From the NCBI GenBank assembly GCA_002339125.1, contig DDJQ01000017.1, positions 6,607 to 34,840 of the forward strand: 28,234 bases of DNA, read 5' to 3'. The translations under genes and the position numbers were made by a program. Position 1 is the first letter of the stretch, and the number at the start of each line of letters is the position of its first letter. Of the stretch, positions 1-6,826 are shown one piece after another. This DNA is from Alteromonadaceae bacterium UBA2620 (GTDB lineage: Bacteria; Pseudomonadota; Gammaproteobacteria; Enterobacterales; Alteromonadaceae). Below the pieces are notes generated by a model. It did not search any database. It was not told where the DNA came from and worked only from the letters and a program-made list of their open reading frames with translations.

Positions 1-195
1 GATAAAAGCTGGCTTGGCGCTGCGAACTACCACTCCTTTTACATCGCTGTTAGCAGCGATTGCCTGGGTAGCTTCGTCCAGGTCACTGATTGTCTGGCGG
101 TCGAATTTATTTACCGAGCCCTTGGCATCAAATACCAGCTCAGCAAAACCGTTATCCAACAGTGATACCGTTAGATTTTGGCCTTCGTAGATCAT
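1..195 (-). CDS. fadB: Fatty acid oxidation complex subunit alpha FadB, N-terminal fragment
   Basis: Only the first 65 codons lie in the window; the gene continues past the left edge. The protein begins MIYEGQNLTVSLLDNGFAEL and continues with VFDAKGSVNKFD, closely matching the start of E. coli FadB, including the FDAxGSVNK stretch of the enoyl-CoA hydratase (crotonase) domain. In the family, FadB carries out the hydratase and 3-hydroxyacyl-CoA dehydrogenase steps of beta-oxidation in complex with the thiolase FadA, which would lie further left. The ATG at 195-193 has a good AGGAG ribosome binding site 7 bases upstream. A PsrA-type operator sits about 110 bp upstream. In E. coli fadB is divergent from pepQ; here slt lies between them. 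The identification is secure, but completeness cannot be judged. Confidence 0.93.
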   Translation of the reverse strand, partial: MIYEGQNLTVSLLDNGFAELVFDAKGSVNKFDRQTISDLDEATQAIAANSDVKGVVVRSAKPAFI

Positions 196-301
196 TGTTG
201 TCTCCTTTCAGCGTTACGCGTGAAATTAATAAAATTGTAGGGAGGCGCGTTTTCTTTAAAACCCTGATTCTTTCCAATGCAGAGAAAAATATCAACAAAA
301 A

Positions 302-319
302 TTCAAACAAGTGTTTCAA
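302..319. promoter_or_regulatory. Candidate PsrA operator upstream of fadB
   Basis: The sequence TTCAAACAAGTGTTTCAA is an imperfect palindrome matching the reported PsrA consensus, (G/C)AAAC-N2-4-GTTT(G/C), as CAAAC-AAGT-GTTTC. PsrA is the TetR-family repressor of fatty-acid degradation genes in Pseudomonas and in Alteromonadales-type gammaproteobacteria, where it replaces or supplements FadR. The site lies between the divergent fadB and slt genes, 107-124 bp upstream of the fadB start. The match is seen directly; the regulator is inferred from family and target gene. The distance to the best -10-like hexamer is larger than expected for simple repression, so an additional upstream promoter is possible. 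Confidence 0.6.
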
Positions 320-548
320 TTATGTTGAGTCAATGGTGTCTAAGGTAACGTTTTCAAGCCCTTTAACGCATATTTAATTTATTTATAGTTGTGTATAGCC
401 ATTCGGTGTCGCTGCCATTTTTTGCCAATTTTGCTAAATTAGAAATACGGGCAGGCGATTCCGGCAATGCTGTTGTTGATGTTAGCACTGATGGTTACTT
501 TTTGCCCTGAAACTTGTACAAAAGCGAGTCATCGAATATCGCTGTCAT

Positions 549-594
549 CCCGGACGCAGAGTCTCTACACTACAAGACTCTGATATGGCCCGGG
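549..594 (+). promoter_or_regulatory. Nested inverted repeat in the slt leader
   Basis: An inner perfect 7-bp inverted repeat, CAGAGTC (557-563) and GACTCTG (576-582), is enclosed by an outer 5-bp pair, CCCGG (549-553) and CCGGG (590-594). It ends 6 bases before the AGGAG ribosome binding site of slt. It could be an mRNA hairpin affecting translation or an operator dyad. There is no T-run, so it does not look like a terminator on either strand. The function is unknown. Confidence 0.4.
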
Positions 595-610
595 CAAAAA
601 AGGAGATGTT

Positions 611-2563
611 GTGCAGGCATTGCGGTTAGTACTGCTAATCACGTTACTGAATTGGTTTGCTTCGCCATTTGCGGTGGCCGAAGACGGCAAACTGCGTGAA
701 CAGCAACGCGAACAATTTTTAAGCCTGGAGAAACAACTCAACACATTGCCGGTATCAAAACTACCCGCTATCCACAAAGACATTGAGGATCTGGCGAACT
801 ACCCGCTGGTACCGTATTTAAAACTGCGACTTGCCGAGCGCACCCTGGGGAGCCTGTCCGACACCACCGTTAATGAATTTCTTGCCCGCTACGCTGGTAC
901 GCCTCTGGCAACGCATTTGCGCAAGCGCTGGCTGGATTTACTTAGCAAACAGCAAAGAAAAGCGGCGTTTATTGAAGCCTATCAACCGGGGCTTGGCACT
1001 AAATATACCTGCCGCTATCTGCACTATCAGCTGCAGCAGTCCGACAATCCGGACTACTGGTTTGAGCAGGTTGATGCGCTATGGTTGTCCGGACAGTCGC
1101 GTCCGGATGAGTGCGATCCGGTATTTAAACAGTGGCAACAGGCTGGCCATATGACCACAGACAGGGTGTTGGGTCGCATCGAAAAAGTGGTCAGAGGCGG
1201 CGATCATAATCTGTTGGGCTATCTGCAGCGCCGGCTGCCTGCCTCGCATCATTATCTGGTGGATTTATGGCGGCAGACCCGTCGCTCTTCGTCTACCGTA
1301 CTGAAATACAGCCTGTTTCCGCGTAAGTATCCGGAGCAGGAAAAGGCCGTGCTTTATTACGGTCTGATCCGGCTGGCCTGGCAGACGCCAACCAAAGCAA
1401 TAAAAGCTTTTCAGTTCTGGCAGGGCAAAATCGCAATTAGTGAGGCACAAATCAGACAAATTTATCGCGCCATTGCCATCAGTCTGGTGATTGAAGGCGA
1501 TACTAATGCCAGTGAGTGGCTGGCGAAGGCGAACGTGCCTGAAGCTGAAGAAGACGTCAGGCACTGGCACCTTGCCTATATGCTGAGGCAGAACGACTGG
1601 CAGCAGGCGCTGGAAGTCATTCAGACCGCACCGGCAGATGAGCAGCGCCAGGACGCTTTTCGTTACTGGCGGGCTCGGGGGCTTTCAGAGCTTAGTGCTG
1701 AGCAGGTGCCACAACAGCTTTATGGTGAGCTAGCCAAAAAGCGGCATTATTACGGATTTCTGGCCAGTGCCCGTTTACAACAACCGCCGGAGCTGGCCGA
1801 TAAGCCCCTGGAAATGAGTGATTATACCCTGGCCAGAATGAGCACGGTGCCAGCCGTGCAACGCGCCTATGAGTTATTTAAGCTGGGTCGCTATGTGGAA
1901 GCCCGGCGTGAGTGGTATTACCTGAACCGGCGCCTGACCAACGAAGAAAAGCGGGCGGTAACGCTGCTTGCCAGCGACTGGGGATGGCACGATCAGGCTA
2001 TTATCGGCTTTGCTCAAACCGGTTACTTCAACGATGTGCGCCGCCGTTTTCCCATGGCGTTTGCCGAAGAGTTTCAGCAGCAGGCTTCAGAGCACGAGGT
2101 CGACCCGGCGCTCGCTATGGCGATTGCCCGACGGGAGAGTTCGTTTATGGTTGATGCGGTATCACCGGCCGGGGCCCGGGGCCTGATGCAACTGATGCCC
2201 GGTACCGTCAACTACATCAGTAAGCAGCGGGTGGGGTATCGCACTCTGCTTCAGCCTGAGCAAAATCTTGAGTTTGGTATTCAGTATCTGAAATACCTTA
2301 ACGATAAGCTTAATCATAATCCGGTGCTGGTGTCGGCTTCGTATAACGCTGGCTGGCAGCGGGTGATGGAGTGGTTGCCAACCAACGGGGAGCAATCGCT
2401 GGATGTGTGGATTGAAAACATCCCTTACCGGGAAACCCGCCATTATGTAAAAGCGGTGATGGCTTACCGTTATATCTACCAGGTACAGCTTGGTCAGCCG
2501 TCGCACCTGTTCGATACTTTGAGTCGCATGAAACTCTCGGCAGACAGCCTGACTTTACCTTAG
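611..2563 (+). CDS. slt: Soluble lytic murein transglycosylase Slt70
   Basis: This 650-residue protein has about the length of E. coli Slt70. The family cleaves the MurNAc-GlcNAc bond of peptidoglycan from the periplasm, leaving 1,6-anhydro ends. Residues 1-23 form a signal peptide ending around FAVAED. A long helical superhelix region follows, then the C-terminal lysozyme-like SLT domain with AIARRESSF (catalytic Glu509), SPAGARGLMQLMPGT and SYNAGWQRV, all hallmarks of family 1 transglycosylases. The start is GTG at 611, 5 bases after an AGGAG ribosome binding site; no better start fits the signal peptide. A nested inverted repeat precedes the ribosome binding site. pepQ begins 57 bp downstream in the same direction. 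In E. coli slt sits next to trpR rather than between fadB and pepQ, so the location differs although the gene is ordinary. Confidence 0.95.
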   Translation: MQALRLVLLITLLNWFASPFAVAEDGKLREQQREQFLSLEKQLNTLPVSKLPAIHKDIEDLANYPLVPYLKLRLAERTLGSLSDTTVNEFLARYAGTPLATHLRKRWLDLLSKQQRKAAFIEAYQPGLGTKYTCRYLHYQLQQSDNPDYWFEQVDALWLSGQSRPDECDPVFKQWQQAGHMTTDRVLGRIEKVVRGGDHNLLGYLQRRLPASHHYLVDLWRQTRRSSSTVLKYSLFPRKYPEQEKAVLYYGLIRLAWQTPTKAIKAFQFWQGKIAISEAQIRQIYRAIAISLVIEGDTNASEWLAKANVPEAEEDVRHWHLAYMLRQNDWQQALEVIQTAPADEQRQDAFRYWRARGLSELSAEQVPQQLYGELAKKRHYYGFLASARLQQPPELADKPLEMSDYTLARMSTVPAVQRAYELFKLGRYVEARREWYYLNRRLTNEEKRAVTLLASDWGWHDQAIIGFAQTGYFNDVRRRFPMAFAEEFQQQASEHEVDPALAMAIARRESSFMVDAVSPAGARGLMQLMPGTVNYISKQRVGYRTLLQPEQNLEFGIQYLKYLNDKLNHNPVLVSASYNAGWQRVMEWLPTNGEQSLDVWIENIPYRETRHYVKAVMAYRYIYQVQLGQPSHLFDTLSRMKLSADSLTLP

Positions 2564-2620
2564 GCGCGTGGTAGTGTTATGCGCCATAATATAAGCATAA
2601 AAGATAACGACAGAGGCACT

Positions 2621-3946
2621 ATGACAGAGCATCACGACCTGTATGCAGCGCATATTGAAACCCTTCAGCACCGTACCCGCGAAGCCGTGGAGCGGGAAGG
2701 ACTGGAAGGGTTGGTTATTCACTCAGGTCAAAGCAAGCGATTGTTTTTAGACGATAACCATTATCCTTTTAAGGTTAACCCACAGTTTAAGGCCTGGTTA
2801 CCTGTTATCGATAACCCAAACTGCTGGCTGGTCGTTAACGGGGTGGATAAACCCAAGCTCATTTTTTACCGGCCCACCGACTTCTGGCACAAAGTGCCGC
2901 CTGAGCCCAACGAATACTGGACTGACTGTTTCGACGTCGTCATGCTCAGGCAGGCGGATATGGTGGAAAAGTATCTGCCGTACGACAAACGCAACTTTGC
3001 CTATGTGGGCGAGTATATTGAAGTAGCCAGTGCATTGGGCTTTACCAATGTGAACCCAGACCGGGCACTGCATTATTTACATTACCAGCGCGCATATAAA
3101 ACCGACTATGAGCTGGCCTGCATGCGCGAAGCTAACCGTATAGCGGTGGCTGGTCACCGGGCGGCGGCGCAGGCGTTCTTTGCCGGCGAAAGCGAGTTTA
3201 ATATAAACCTCGCTTACAATGCTGCTACTCAGCAGGGCGACAACGATGTGCCCTACACCGGTATCATTGCCCTTAATGAACATTGTTCGATTCTCCACTA
3301 CATGCACTACGACACTGCTAAACCAGACCAGCATCGTTCTTTTCTGATTGATGCCGGTGCGAATTATAATGGCTATGCGGCAGACATCACCCGCACCTAC
3401 ACGGTGGGAGATAACCCGTTCAAAGGCCTGATTAGCGAACTCGATAAGTTAACCCTGTCACTGGCCAGCAGGTTAAAACCTGGTGTGGATTATGCCGATA
3501 TTCATCTGGCGGCCCACGAGGGCATTGCCGATGTGCTGGTGCAGGCCGGACTGGTTAACATGAGTGCTGAAGACTGCCTGGCGCAGGGTATTACCCGTAC
3601 TTTCTTCCCACACGGGATTGGCCACTTCCTGGGGTTACAGGTGCATGATGTGGGCGGACTGGTAATGGACGATCGCGGCACACCCAAGCCTGCGCCTGAC
3701 GATCACCCGTTTTTACGTTGTACTCGCACGGTAGAAGCCCGTCAGGTCTTTACCATCGAACCTGGCCTGTATTTCATTGAGTCTCTGCTGGCCGATCTGA
3801 AAAGCAGCGAGTCTTCCAAATACATTAACTGGGATGTGGTCGATACTTATCGCCCCTATGGTGGTATCCGTATTGAAGATAACATTATCGTGCATCGTGA
3901 CAACAACGAAAATATGACCAGAGCAGCAGAGCGTCTGGCCGGGTAA
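2621..3946 (+). CDS. pepQ: Xaa-Pro dipeptidase (prolidase) PepQ
   Basis: PepQ hydrolyses dipeptides with C-terminal proline in the cytoplasm, using two divalent metal ions. The 441-residue length matches the E. coli enzyme (443). The metal ligands of the pita-bread fold are present: Asp244 and Asp255 (LIDAGAN, ADITRTY), His335 within HGIGH, Glu380 in TIEPG and Glu419 in GIRIEDN. The start was set at ATG 2621, where the sequence aligns with E. coli PepQ (HIATLQERTR / HIETLQHRTR). An in-frame ATG at 2579 would add 14 residues with no counterpart. The AGAGG element lies about 5 bases before the chosen ATG. It follows slt and precedes the ZIP-like gene by 29 bp, suggesting co-transcription. The neighbourhood with fadB is conserved in enteric bacteria. 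Confidence 0.95.
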   Translation: MTEHHDLYAAHIETLQHRTREAVEREGLEGLVIHSGQSKRLFLDDNHYPFKVNPQFKAWLPVIDNPNCWLVVNGVDKPKLIFYRPTDFWHKVPPEPNEYWTDCFDVVMLRQADMVEKYLPYDKRNFAYVGEYIEVASALGFTNVNPDRALHYLHYQRAYKTDYELACMREANRIAVAGHRAAAQAFFAGESEFNINLAYNAATQQGDNDVPYTGIIALNEHCSILHYMHYDTAKPDQHRSFLIDAGANYNGYAADITRTYTVGDNPFKGLISELDKLTLSLASRLKPGVDYADIHLAAHEGIADVLVQAGLVNMSAEDCLAQGITRTFFPHGIGHFLGLQVHDVGGLVMDDRGTPKPAPDDHPFLRCTRTVEARQVFTIEPGLYFIESLLADLKSSESSKYINWDVVDTYRPYGGIRIEDNIIVHRDNNENMTRAAERLAG

Positions 3947-3975
3947 GCAACTAGTACTTTCAGGAAGGAAGCGTT

Positions 3976-4686
3976 TTGACAGATCCATCGGTTATCTATG
4001 TCGTTGTCATTGCGCTGGTCGCGGGCCTGGCTATGCCTGCGGGGGCGCTGCTCGCCAGAGTTGAAGGCGTTTTTCCGGCATGGCTCGACGAAGAATTACG
4101 GCATGGCATTCTCGCCATGGGGGCAGGAGCCCTGCTTTCGGCGGTGGCGCTGGTGCTGGTGCCGGATGGCATGCAGGAACTGGGTACTGCCGCCTCCTGT
4201 GTAAGTTTCCTTTTGGGGGCGCTGGCCTTCATGGGGCTGGACATCTGGCTGGCCCGTAGAAAGCTTCCCGCTAGTCAGCTGGCATCAATGCTATCTGACT
4301 TTGTTCCCGAATCTATTGCGCTGGGTACTACTGCAGCCCTGGGCGGCGGCAGTGTGTTACTGGGGCTGTTGATTGCCGTGCAAAATTTTCCGGAAGGGTT
4401 TAATGCCTACCGTGAGCTTAAAGCCGCGGGTCATTACAGCGCGCGGCGAATTCTGTTTATGTTCCTGCTGATGGCGTTTCTGGGGCCAGTGCTGGCGCTG
4501 ATTGGCTATTTTGTGCTGGCGGAATATACCGTCATAGTGTCGGCTATTATGCTGTTTGCCGCCGGCGGCATTCTGTATTCAGTACTACAGGACATCGCGC
4601 CTCAGGTACGCATGGAAAACAGCTGGGCACCACCGCTGGGCGGGATCCTGGGTTTTATGATAGGAATGCTTGGATTTAGTCTTTAG
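3976..4686 (+). CDS. ZIP-family-like membrane protein (putative metal permease)
   Basis: This 236-residue protein has about seven or eight hydrophobic segments in a ZIP-like layout. Two PEG/PES signatures characteristic of ZIP transmembrane helices 4 and 5 are visible: DFVPESIALG at 108-117 and QNFPEGFNAYREL at 136-148. Classic ZIP zinc/divalent-metal importers such as ZupT have His at the first position of both motifs (HNxPEG); here these are Asp108 and Gln136, and Asn/Gly are also changed in the first motif. Transport of metal is therefore inferred from fold only, and the substrate may differ. The start is TTG at 3976, preceded at 3962-3971 by AGGAAGGAAG, a strong ribosome binding site. It closely follows pepQ. 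Its stop codon overlaps the stop of the convergent ispB gene. Confidence 0.75.
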   Translation: MTDPSVIYVVVIALVAGLAMPAGALLARVEGVFPAWLDEELRHGILAMGAGALLSAVALVLVPDGMQELGTAASCVSFLLGALAFMGLDIWLARRKLPASQLASMLSDFVPESIALGTTAALGGGSVLLGLLIAVQNFPEGFNAYRELKAAGHYSARRILFMFLLMAFLGPVLALIGYFVLAEYTVIVSAIMLFAAGGILYSVLQDIAPQVRMENSWAPPLGGILGFMIGMLGFSL

Positions 4687-5654
4687 CTATTACGGTCTAC
4701 AGCGATGTGCGCCAGGGCAATCAGCGCCTGCTTGTAATCGCTTGGTGGCAGAACGTTAAGCGCAGAGATTGCCATATCAGCTTCTTCAAAGGCTTTCTGA
4801 CGGGTATAGTTCAGCGCACCGGTGTCGTTCATCACCGTTACAATGCGCTGTAAATGCGGTAAACCGTTGGCTTCTTCGATGGCTTCGCGGATCAGCGCTG
4901 CATCTTCATCACCGGCATGCCACATAGCGTATAGCAATGGCAGGGTAGGCTTACCTTCGGCCAGGTCGTCACCGGCGTTCTTACCCATGGCATCGCTGTC
5001 TGACTCATAGTCGAGAATATCATCGGCCAGCTGGAAAGCGGTACCTAAATGACGGCCATAGGCCTGCATAGCCTGTTCAATCTCATCCGACTGGCCAGTG
5101 ATTACCGCCGCTAACTGGGTAGCCGCTTCAAACAGACGAGCAGTTTTACCATAGATAACGTCAAAATAGCTGGCTTCGGTGGTATCCGGGTCGTTGCAGT
5201 TCATTAACTGCTGCACTTCGCCCTGAGCGATACGGTTAGTGGAGTCAGACAGTATTTCCATCACCCGCATACTTTGCAGTTCAACCATCATCTGGAAACT
5301 GCGGGTATACAGGAAATCACCAACCAGTACACTGGCCTGGTTACCGAACAGCGCGTTGGCCGTTTCGCGGCCCCGGCGCATGGTTGATTCATCTACTACG
5401 TCGTCGTGTAACAGCGTGGCGGTATGAATAAACTCAATGATTGCCGCCAGTGTGTGATGCTGTCCAGACTCGATTTGCAGTGCTCTGGCTGCCAACACGG
5501 TTAATAACGGACGCAGGCGCTTGCCGCCACTGTTAACAATATAGAAGCCGAGTTGATTGATCAGGGCAACATCCGAATCAACCTGCTGCTGGATCAGTTG
5601 ATTAACTGCCTGCATGTCGGATTCGGCCAATGCTTTTATTTGATCAATATTCAT
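4683..5654 (-). CDS. ispB: Octaprenyl diphosphate synthase IspB
   Basis: IspB extends farnesyl diphosphate with isopentenyl units to make the C40 side chain of ubiquinone and menaquinone. The 323-residue length equals that of E. coli IspB. Both aspartate-rich motifs that bind Mg2+ and the allylic substrate are intact: DDVVD at 84-88 and DDILD at 211-215, and GGKRLRP at 43-49 is the usual pyrophosphate-binding stretch. The ATG at 5654 begins MNIDQIKALAESDM. The gene is divergent from rplU, as in E. coli, across a 424-bp gap. Its TAA (4685-4683) overlaps the TAG of the convergent ZIP-like gene. A hairpin and an extended -10 element lie in its upstream region. Confidence 0.95.
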   Translation of the reverse strand: MNIDQIKALAESDMQAVNQLIQQQVDSDVALINQLGFYIVNSGGKRLRPLLTVLAARALQIESGQHHTLAAIIEFIHTATLLHDDVVDESTMRRGRETANALFGNQASVLVGDFLYTRSFQMMVELQSMRVMEILSDSTNRIAQGEVQQLMNCNDPDTTEASYFDVIYGKTARLFEAATQLAAVITGQSDEIEQAMQAYGRHLGTAFQLADDILDYESDSDAMGKNAGDDLAEGKPTLPLLYAMWHAGDEDAALIREAIEEANGLPHLQRIVTVMNDTGALNYTRQKAFEEADMAISALNVLPPSDYKQALIALAHIAVDRNS

Positions 5655-5782
5655 AGCGTCTCGTAGTGTCCGGTACGTGTAAGCTGACTGGCAGCAGATT
5701 GTACATAAATATTACCGTCTATCCAGTGAATTAGATTAATTTCGCCATAATTAACAGCCCTACCGGGATAAACAACACGCGA

Positions 5783-5813
5783 TCGTGGGATCGGGATATA
5801 GCGATCCCAGCGA
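5783..5813 (-). promoter_or_regulatory. Hairpin / dyad in the ispB leader
   Basis: TGGGATCG (5786-5793) and CGATCCCA (5802-5809) form a perfect 8-bp inverted repeat around an 8-base loop. With one bulged base (5810) the pairing extends three further base pairs on each side. The element would lie in the 5' leader of ispB mRNA if transcription starts near 5829. It could be a structured leader or a protein-binding dyad. No T-run follows on the ispB strand. Confidence 0.45.
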
Positions 5814-5835
5814 CTATGGGACAAACACAATCTAC

Positions 5836-5844
5836 AGTATAGCA
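5836..5844 (-). promoter_or_regulatory. Candidate extended -10 promoter of ispB
   Basis: On the minus strand the sequence reads TGCTATACT, a TGn extension followed by a TATACT -10 hexamer (5 of 6 consensus). No good -35 is visible, which is tolerated at extended -10 promoters. The predicted start is near 5829, giving a leader of about 175 bases that includes the inverted repeat. Confidence 0.4.
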
Positions 5845-5920
5845 ACAGATGCCAACCGCATGAGCTTGAAATTGTTGATAAATATCAATAAAAACAAGCG
5901 TTTTGGTTAGCCACTAAACC

Positions 5921-5929
5921 TGTTAAAAT
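5921..5929 (+). promoter_or_regulatory. Candidate upstream extended -10 promoter of rplU-rpmA
   Basis: The sequence TGTTAAAAT has the TGn extension and a TAAAAT -10 hexamer, with a weak TTTTGG (5901-5906) 17 bp upstream. It could act as a second, upstream promoter for rplU-rpmA. Confidence 0.35.
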
Positions 5930-5991
5930 GGTCGCTCTGGCCGGGGAACGATAACTTCGCTCGAAAAATAAACTTTTTTCGCATTATGGGG

Positions 5992-6020
5992 TTGTGATCG
6001 AAAATTGATTCACGTACAAT
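5992..6020 (+). promoter_or_regulatory. Sigma-70 promoter of rplU-rpmA
   Basis: TTGTGA (5992-5997) and TACAAT (6015-6020) are separated by exactly 17 bp. A GC-rich run, CGCGCCC (6022-6028), follows the -10 at the discriminator position, as at ribosomal promoters under stringent (ppGpp/DksA) control. The predicted start is near 6027, about 50 bases before rplU. Confidence 0.6.
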
Positions 6021-6078
6021 TCGCGCCCTGTTTTAGAATTGAAAGCGCAATAAATTTAGGCGCAGAGCGGAGAAAGTT

Positions 6079-6390
6079 ATGTACGCGGTTTTCCAAAGTG
6101 GTGGTAAACAACACCGTGTGGCCGAAGGTCAAACCGTTCGTCTCGAGAAGATCGAAGTCGCTCCAGGCGACAGTGTAGAGTTTGATAACGTATTAATGGT
6201 TAGCAATGGTGACGACGTTAAAATCGGCACACCATATGTTGCCGGTGGTAAAGTGACTGCTGAAGTTGTTACACACGGTCGTGGCGATAAAGTAAAAATC
6301 GTTAAGTTCCGTCGTCGTAAGCACTCGCGTAAGCAAGCGGGTCACCGTCAGTGGTTCACTGAAGTGAAAATCACTGGTATTAACGCATAA
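6079..6390 (+). CDS. rplU: 50S ribosomal protein L21
   Basis: This 103-residue protein has the exact length of E. coli L21 and begins MYAVFQSGGKQHRV, the family signature. The C-terminal basic stretch KFRRRKHSRKQAGHRQ is the 23S rRNA-binding part. L21 binds 23S rRNA next to L20 in the large subunit. The GGAGAAAG sequence just upstream is the ribosome binding site for ATG 6079. It is followed after 15 bp by rpmA, the universal pairing, and is read from the promoters at 5921-6020. Confidence 0.98.
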   Translation: MYAVFQSGGKQHRVAEGQTVRLEKIEVAPGDSVEFDNVLMVSNGDDVKIGTPYVAGGKVTAEVVTHGRGDKVKIVKFRRRKHSRKQAGHRQWFTEVKITGINA

Positions 6391-6405
6391 TAGGAGCATA
6401 GACAC

Positions 6406-6663
6406 ATGGCACACAAAAAAGCTGGTGGTAGTACCAAAAACGGTCGCGACTCAGAAAGTAAACGCTTAGGTGTTAAGCGTTTTGGTGGTGAGTCTGTGCT
6501 GGCCGGTAACATCATTGTTAGACAGCGCGGCACTCGTTTCCACGCTGGCAACAACATGGGTATCGGTAAAGACCACACCCTGTTCGCATTAGCTGACGGT
6601 AAAGTTAAGTTCGAAGTTAAAGGACCTAACAACCGTAAGTTTGTGAGCATTGTTGCTGAATAA
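6406..6663 (+). CDS. rpmA: 50S ribosomal protein L27
   Basis: This 85-residue protein begins MAHKKAGGSTKNGRDSES, the classic L27 start. The flexible N-terminal arm reaches the peptidyl transferase centre. The N-terminus begins directly with AHKKA after Met and lacks the cleavable extension found in Firmicutes. A TAGGAG ribosome binding site lies before ATG 6406. The gene follows rplU by 15 bp and is followed by a strong terminator, so rplU-rpmA forms its own unit, separate from obgE. Confidence 0.98.
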   Translation: MAHKKAGGSTKNGRDSESKRLGVKRFGGESVLAGNIIVRQRGTRFHAGNNMGIGKDHTLFALADGKVKFEVKGPNNRKFVSIVAE

Positions 6664-6684
6664 AGCGCAATCGTTTACTGATTT

Positions 6685-6712
6685 AAAAAACCCCGCGCTT
6701 GCGGGGTTTTTT
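6685..6712 (+). terminator. Rho-independent terminator after rpmA
   Basis: CCCCGC (6691-6696), a GCTT loop and GCGGGG (6701-6706) form a GC-rich stem followed by six T residues. The flanking A6 extends the pairing and gives possible activity on both strands. It starts 22 bases after the rpmA stop. Confidence 0.92.
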
Positions 6713-6739
6713 ATTGCAGGTAACATAGCAGTTTATAAT
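6711..6739 (+). promoter_or_regulatory. Candidate promoter of obgE
   Basis: A perfect TATAAT (6734-6739) lies 17 bp after a weak TTATTG (6711-6716), directly downstream of the rpmA terminator. The predicted start near 6746 leaves a leader of about 80 bases before obgE. Confidence 0.45.
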
Positions 6740-6826
6740 TATCGGAGTGTAGAAACGGCCCTGCTGGCTATCCACTTCGATAAAGTGAGTTACACTTAAC
6801 AGTTTAGGGTTCGGTCCGGGGTAAAC

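Larger units (their letters stand above)
196..610. other. Divergent intergenic region fadB / slt
   Basis: This 415-bp AT-rich gap separates two divergent genes and must hold both promoters. It contains the PsrA-like palindrome at 302-319 and the nested inverted repeat at 549-594 in the slt leader. On the fadB strand a TACAAT -10-like hexamer (complement of 234-239) lies about 40 bp before the start codon, without a good -35. No clear slt promoter could be picked. I see no convincing small gene here; an open frame at 90-377 on the plus strand is antisense to fadB and has no ribosome binding site or recognisable product. Confidence 0.6.
5655..6078. other. Divergent intergenic region ispB / rplU
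   Basis: This 424-bp gap contains no convincing gene. It holds, from left to right, a strong inverted repeat (5783-5813), an extended -10 on the minus strand for ispB (5836-5844), an extended -10 on the plus strand (5921-5929) and a better plus-strand promoter (5992-6020) for rplU-rpmA. A 64-codon minus-strand frame at 5651-5845 starts at a TTG inside the predicted ispB -10 region and resembles no protein I recognise, so I treat it as non-coding leader. Confidence 0.6.

Noticed and set aside
90..377. Plus-strand open frame of 95 codons at the left end
   Set aside because: It is antisense to fadB and continues into its AT-rich promoter region; it has no ribosome binding site and its sequence resembles no known protein.
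2563..2589. GGCGC / GCGCC inverted repeat between slt and pepQ as a terminator
   Set aside because: The stem is only 5 bp with a 13-base loop and no T-run follows; pepQ starts close by, so read-through is more likely.
5651..5845. Minus-strand open frame of 64 codons upstream of ispB
   Set aside because: It starts at a TTG within the predicted ispB promoter, has no ribosome binding site and covers the hairpin; it is more likely leader.
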